This document shows, one piece after another, positions 60,940-64,000 of a stretch of DNA of 64,000 nt. The stretch is from Myxococcus xanthus. GTDB taxonomy: Bacteria > Myxococcota > Myxococcia > Myxococcales > Myxococcaceae. Within the stretch, counting starts at the first letter, position 1, and each line of letters begins with the position of its first letter. The stretch is taken from NCBI RefSeq assembly GCF_006402735.1, contig NZ_CP017174.1, positions 5,397,001-5,461,000 on the forward strand, in the 5' to 3' direction. A model generated the notes under the pieces. It did not search any database, had not been told where the DNA came from, and saw only the letters and a program-made list of their open reading frames with translations. Both the position numbers and the translations under genes were made by a program.

Positions 60940-62313
60940 ATGGCGCGACTGCTCATCGTCGAAGACAACCACGAGTTGGCCTCCCTCATCGTCGCCCTGG
61001 CGCAAAGCCGGGGACACGACGCGAAGGCCGCGGCCACTGGCGAGGCCGCGCTGGAGTCCCTTGGCCCCGGACAACACTGGGACGCGGCCCTGGTGGACCT
61101 GCTGCTCCCGGACATCCGGGGCAGCGAGGTGCTGGCCGCGCTGCGTGCCCATGGCATCCCCGCCATCGCCGTCAGCGGTGTGTACAAAGGGGACCGTTTC
61201 GCCCAGGAGGCCGTGCAGGTCCACGGCGCCCGGACCTTCTTCGAGAAGCCGTTCGAGCTCATCACCGTCATGGAGGCCCTGGAGCAGGCCGGTGGCGTTG
61301 CACCTCAACCCCGCGCTCCCCCGCCCATCGCGGAGAGCGTGCTGCTGGACGAGCTGCTCGATGCCGAGGACCTCATCGTGCTGGAAGAGTTCCCCCCTGA
61401 GTCCGGCGACGCCGCCGAGCCCCTGCAGGTCGTCCCCAGTACGGACCCGTTGCCAGAGCCCGCGGACGCGGAGCACGCCCTCCCCCTGCCCTTCGGCAGG
61501 CGCGAGCAGGTCTGGAGCGAAAGCACCGCGCCTTCGACTCCGCCGCCGCCCAAGCGCGCGCTGCCCGAGTGGTCCCTGGGCGGCGTCCTGGGGGACGCCA
61601 CCGTCGCGCGGCTGCTCAACGCCTATTACGAGGCCCGCCACCACGGCGAGCTGAAGCTTCAGCAGGGCCAGGTGCTCAAGGTCGTCTACTTCGAGTCTGG
61701 CCGCGTCGTGTACGCCGCGTCCAACCTCGCCGCCGAGCGCTTCGGCCGCTTCTGCATCCGCCAGGGAGTGCTGCCCGAGGCCCGGCTCGCCGAGGTCACC
61801 GCCTTCGCGAAGGAGCACGGCCTGCGCACCGGCGAGGCCCTGCTGCGCATGGGCCTGATGGATGCGGCCCAGCGAAAGCAGCTGCTGGTGGAGCAGGTGA
61901 AGGAAATCATCTGGTCCACCTTCACGTGGAAGGACGGCGGCTTCGGCTTCAGTGCCATGCGCCCCCGCCGCACGGACCTGGTGAAGCTGTCCGTCTTCCC
62001 CGGTGACCTGGTGCTGGAGGGCGTGGCGAAGACGGAGACGCTGGTGACGCTGCGTCAGCACATGTCGCGCTCGCGCCGGCTGTTCCCCACCGCCGATGCG
62101 CCCTACGGCCTGCACGAGCTGAAGCTCGAAGGGGCCCAGGCCCTGGTGCTGGCGTATGCGGACGGCAGCAAGACGGTGGAGGACCTGCTCGCCCTCACCG
62201 ACCTGCCGGAGCGGCAGACGCTGGCCACGCTGCGGGGACTGGAGCTCCTCGGTGTACTGGAGGAGCGGCCCGACACGCCGAGCCGCCGTCACCGCATCAG
62301 CTTCGGGCTGTAA
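60940..62313 (+). CDS. Response regulator with DUF4388 (PATAN-like) output
   Basis: The 457-aa protein begins with a receiver domain (MARLLIVEDNHELASLIV, phospho-acceptor Asp53 in AALVDLLLPD, AVSG, FFEKPFE). A ~90-residue acidic/Pro-rich linker follows. The second half has DUF4388-type blocks (SLGGVLGDATVARLLNAYYE, FESGRVVYAASNLAAERFG, EALLRMGLMD, IIWSTFTWKDGGFGFS) and ends in a winged-helix-like segment (KTVEDLLALTDLPERQTLAT). This domain is common in myxobacteria, with poorly defined output. An in-frame ATG at 60925 is an alternative start. It is divergent from the VOC gene. Confidence 0.87.
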   Translation: MARLLIVEDNHELASLIVALAQSRGHDAKAAATGEAALESLGPGQHWDAALVDLLLPDIRGSEVLAALRAHGIPAIAVSGVYKGDRFAQEAVQVHGARTFFEKPFELITVMEALEQAGGVAPQPRAPPPIAESVLLDELLDAEDLIVLEEFPPESGDAAEPLQVVPSTDPLPEPADAEHALPLPFGRREQVWSESTAPSTPPPPKRALPEWSLGGVLGDATVARLLNAYYEARHHGELKLQQGQVLKVVYFESGRVVYAASNLAAERFGRFCIRQGVLPEARLAEVTAFAKEHGLRTGEALLRMGLMDAAQRKQLLVEQVKEIIWSTFTWKDGGFGFSAMRPRRTDLVKLSVFPGDLVLEGVAKTETLVTLRQHMSRSRRLFPTADAPYGLHELKLEGAQALVLAYADGSKTVEDLLALTDLPERQTLATLRGLELLGVLEERPDTPSRRHRISFGL

Positions 62314-62321
62314 CCGCCGCC

Positions 62322-64000
62322 CTACTTCCGGCGGCGCAGCACCCGCGCCAGCGCCGCCAGCCCGAAGACAGCAGCGCCCGAACCACCTCCCGAGCAGCCG
62401 CATCCCGACGTCGGAGGCGGCACCGAGGCATCCCCCGAAACGGGCACGCCGTTGAGGGTCATCTCCCCGCCCAGCCGCGGCGTGGACAGCAGCGGCGAGC
62501 GGCCCACGTACGTCAGCGTCCGCGTGCCCTGCGCGGGCAGCCGGATGTCCTCCACCCGGAAGCCACCGTCCATCGCCTGCGCCTCCACCGCGACGCCGTC
62601 CAGCTTCACGCTGCCGGGCACCCACTCCAACCCGTCCACGTTCTCCAGGTAGCGGAGGCCACCGACCTCGCATTCGGAGGTGTTGCGCAGTTCCACCACC
62701 ACGCCCACCAGCCCCTTCTCCGACGCCGTGGGCGACTCCATCGCGTGACGCACGTCCACGAAGCGCTCGGAGGTGATTGGCAGCACGTAATCCGTGGTCG
62801 CGGTGTTGCTGCCGCCCGCGTCGGCGAGGACGCGCAGGGTGATGGCCTGGCCCACCAGCGCCTCCAGCCCTGTCTCTTGCGTGCTCACCGTGACGCTCGG
62901 GCCCGCCAGGGAGACCTCTGACAGCGCGGGCCCCGCCACCTGCGACCAGGAGATGGCCACATCGCCGCAGGCATTGGCCGGAATCGTCTGCGTCAGCGTG
63001 GCGCTCGCGCCTTCGCCACAGCGTGCCACCAGTGCCCCGGCTTCGAGTTCTCCCAGCCGCGCCGGCAGGGGCTGGTTGGGAATCTCCGCCTGGGCACGGC
63101 CACCCTCTCGCACCGGCCCCTCACTGTCATCGAAGAGCTCGCCGCGCACGCGGTAGGACTCGACGGTGCAGGACTGCGGGAGCGCGGGGCGCCACGTCCC
63201 GGGTACCGGCACCACCGCCGAGTCCAGTGCCTCGCCGCCCAGTGTCTCCAGGAACATCCGCGCCTTCAGCGTGCGCGCGTCCACGCAGTTCAGCGACGTG
63301 TCCAGGGCGATGTCCACGTGCCCTTCGCCCGACGGCACCACGCCCAGCTCCAGGCTGCCCGTGGCCACGTCCTCCAGGGAAGGTTCCACCCGAACGCGGA
63401 GCTCGGCGTCAGCGCTGTCCTGCGTGCCACCGCCGGTGACGGGAATCCGATTCCTGGCGGTGAGGGCCAGCGTCCCGTGCGCGCACTCCGCAGCCTCGAC
63501 GCGCAGGCGCTCGCTCGACACCGGCGAGTCCAACGTGACGGCCGCTCCGCCTGCGGTCCTCAAGGTGACACCGTCGGGAATGCCCGAACCGGAAGCGCTC
63601 AGCCGCCACTCCGTGTCCACGGTCGGCAATCCGGGCGTCCCCTCGCAGGTGTGCAGCGCATCGGGGACCACATCCACGTTGGCCCCTGGACCCGACGTGA
63701 GCGTCCGCTCCCAGCCCGAGGCGAAGGGCACCAGCGGCCGGCCCCAGGGCGCGACGTCCACGGTGAAGATGGCGACGGCGCTGGACGTCAGGCCACCTTC
63801 GTCCACGCCACGGACCTCGTACGCGTAGCTGGCACCCGACGCCTGGCACAGCACCTCCGGCGGCGTGAAGGTCGCCTGGGCGCCGCCATCGGTGGAGAGC
63901 GGCGGTGCGCCCGACTGTCCCGAGACGGGAGACCAGACGTAGCGCACCGCCGGACAGGCTTCCATCGCCGGCTGCGCGGTGAACACCCGCGACGCGCCCG
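62322..64000 (-). CDS. MYXO-CTERM surface protein (5' end outside window)
   Basis: The frame stays open to the right edge, so the N-terminus is missing; at least 558 residues are seen. The visible part has Ig/cadherin-like beta segments (YAYEVRGVDEGGLTSSAVAI, NVDVVPDALHTCEGTPG), a DUF11-like C-terminal domain (VVELRNTSECEVGGLRYLEN) and a MYXO-CTERM tail: CGCSGGGSGAAVFG, hydrophobic helix, ARVLRRRK. That tail is the recognition signal for the myxosortase system, which cleaves at the Cys and anchors proteins to the outer surface. It is convergent with the response regulator gene. Confidence 0.88.
   Translation of the reverse strand, partial: GASRVFTAQPAMEACPAVRYVWSPVSGQSGAPPLSTDGGAQATFTPPEVLCQASGASYAYEVRGVDEGGLTSSAVAIFTVDVAPWGRPLVPFASGWERTLTSGPGANVDVVPDALHTCEGTPGLPTVDTEWRLSASGSGIPDGVTLRTAGGAAVTLDSPVSSERLRVEAAECAHGTLALTARNRIPVTGGGTQDSADAELRVRVEPSLEDVATGSLELGVVPSGEGHVDIALDTSLNCVDARTLKARMFLETLGGEALDSAVVPVPGTWRPALPQSCTVESYRVRGELFDDSEGPVREGGRAQAEIPNQPLPARLGELEAGALVARCGEGASATLTQTIPANACGDVAISWSQVAGPALSEVSLAGPSVTVSTQETGLEALVGQAITLRVLADAGGSNTATTDYVLPITSERFVDVRHAMESPTASEKGLVGVVVELRNTSECEVGGLRYLENVDGLEWVPGSVKLDGVAVEAQAMDGGFRVEDIRLPAQGTRTLTYVGRSPLLSTPRLGGEMTLNGVPVSGDASVPPPTSGCGCSGGGSGAAVFGLAALARVLRRRK

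Noticed and set aside
60526..62673. A 715-codon minus-strand frame
   Set aside because: Only its last 128 codons (60912-60526) are a VOC protein. The rest is antisense to the response regulator.

Overview
The window looks like a chromosome segment from a myxobacterium of the Myxococcus/Corallococcus/Pyxidicoccus group. The DNA is very GC-rich and almost every codon ends in G or C. Signalling genes are abundant (FHA, PP2C, kinase-like/PEGA, response-regulator/DUF4388 and MshEN-type proteins). The gene cut by the right edge ends in a MYXO-CTERM sorting tail, which is specific to this group. No insertion sequence, phage, CRISPR array or rRNA was seen.

Layout. 1-2.9 kb: a PP2C-cNMP phosphatase and an FHA protein, an exported barrel-like protein and a 67-aa ORF. 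2.9-37.3 kb: a lipopeptide biosynthetic cluster. 37.3-44 kb: a UPF0060 membrane protein, an AsmA-like protein, a divergent LysR/NmrA pair, a secreted HAD phosphatase and a lipoprotein. 44.1-44.4 kb: a CAU-anticodon tRNA with a terminator. 44.4-52.9 kb: a VOC protein, a lipoprotein, a GDT1-type manganese exporter behind a yybP-ykoY riboswitch, a two-gene RHH operon, a BamE-like lipoprotein, a yacG/PHP-phosphatase/flippase-like operon, a quinone oxidoreductase, an ankyrin plus bactofilin-like protein and an agmatinase-type ureohydrolase. 52.9-64 kb: a receiver-ATPase protein without an obvious phospho-acceptor His, an HtrA protease, a kinase-like protein with a Gln/Ser/Gly linker and PEGA repeats, a saccharopine dehydrogenase-like protein, MshEN and DUF4388 signalling proteins, a VOC protein and the MYXO-CTERM protein.

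The lipopeptide system is the most interesting part. Six tightly packed genes run rightward: a PKS/aminotransferase/NRPS hybrid, three NRPSs, an MFS exporter and a stand-alone fatty acyl-AMP ligase (FAAL). The inferred logic resembles the iturin/mycosubtilin group. The FAAL loads a fatty acid on the N-terminal ACP of the first protein. KS-AT adds one malonyl unit, and with no ketoreductase the beta-keto group is transaminated in cis. Seven NRPS modules then extend the beta-amino acyl chain and a terminal thioesterase releases it, perhaps as a macrolactam. Specificity-pocket residues read by eye suggest X - Gly - Thr - Asn - D-aromatic - Orn - Orn. An arginine-deiminase-superfamily gene is transcribed divergently from the cluster and could connect to the ornithine-type residues. 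All product statements are inference from motifs; no database was searched.
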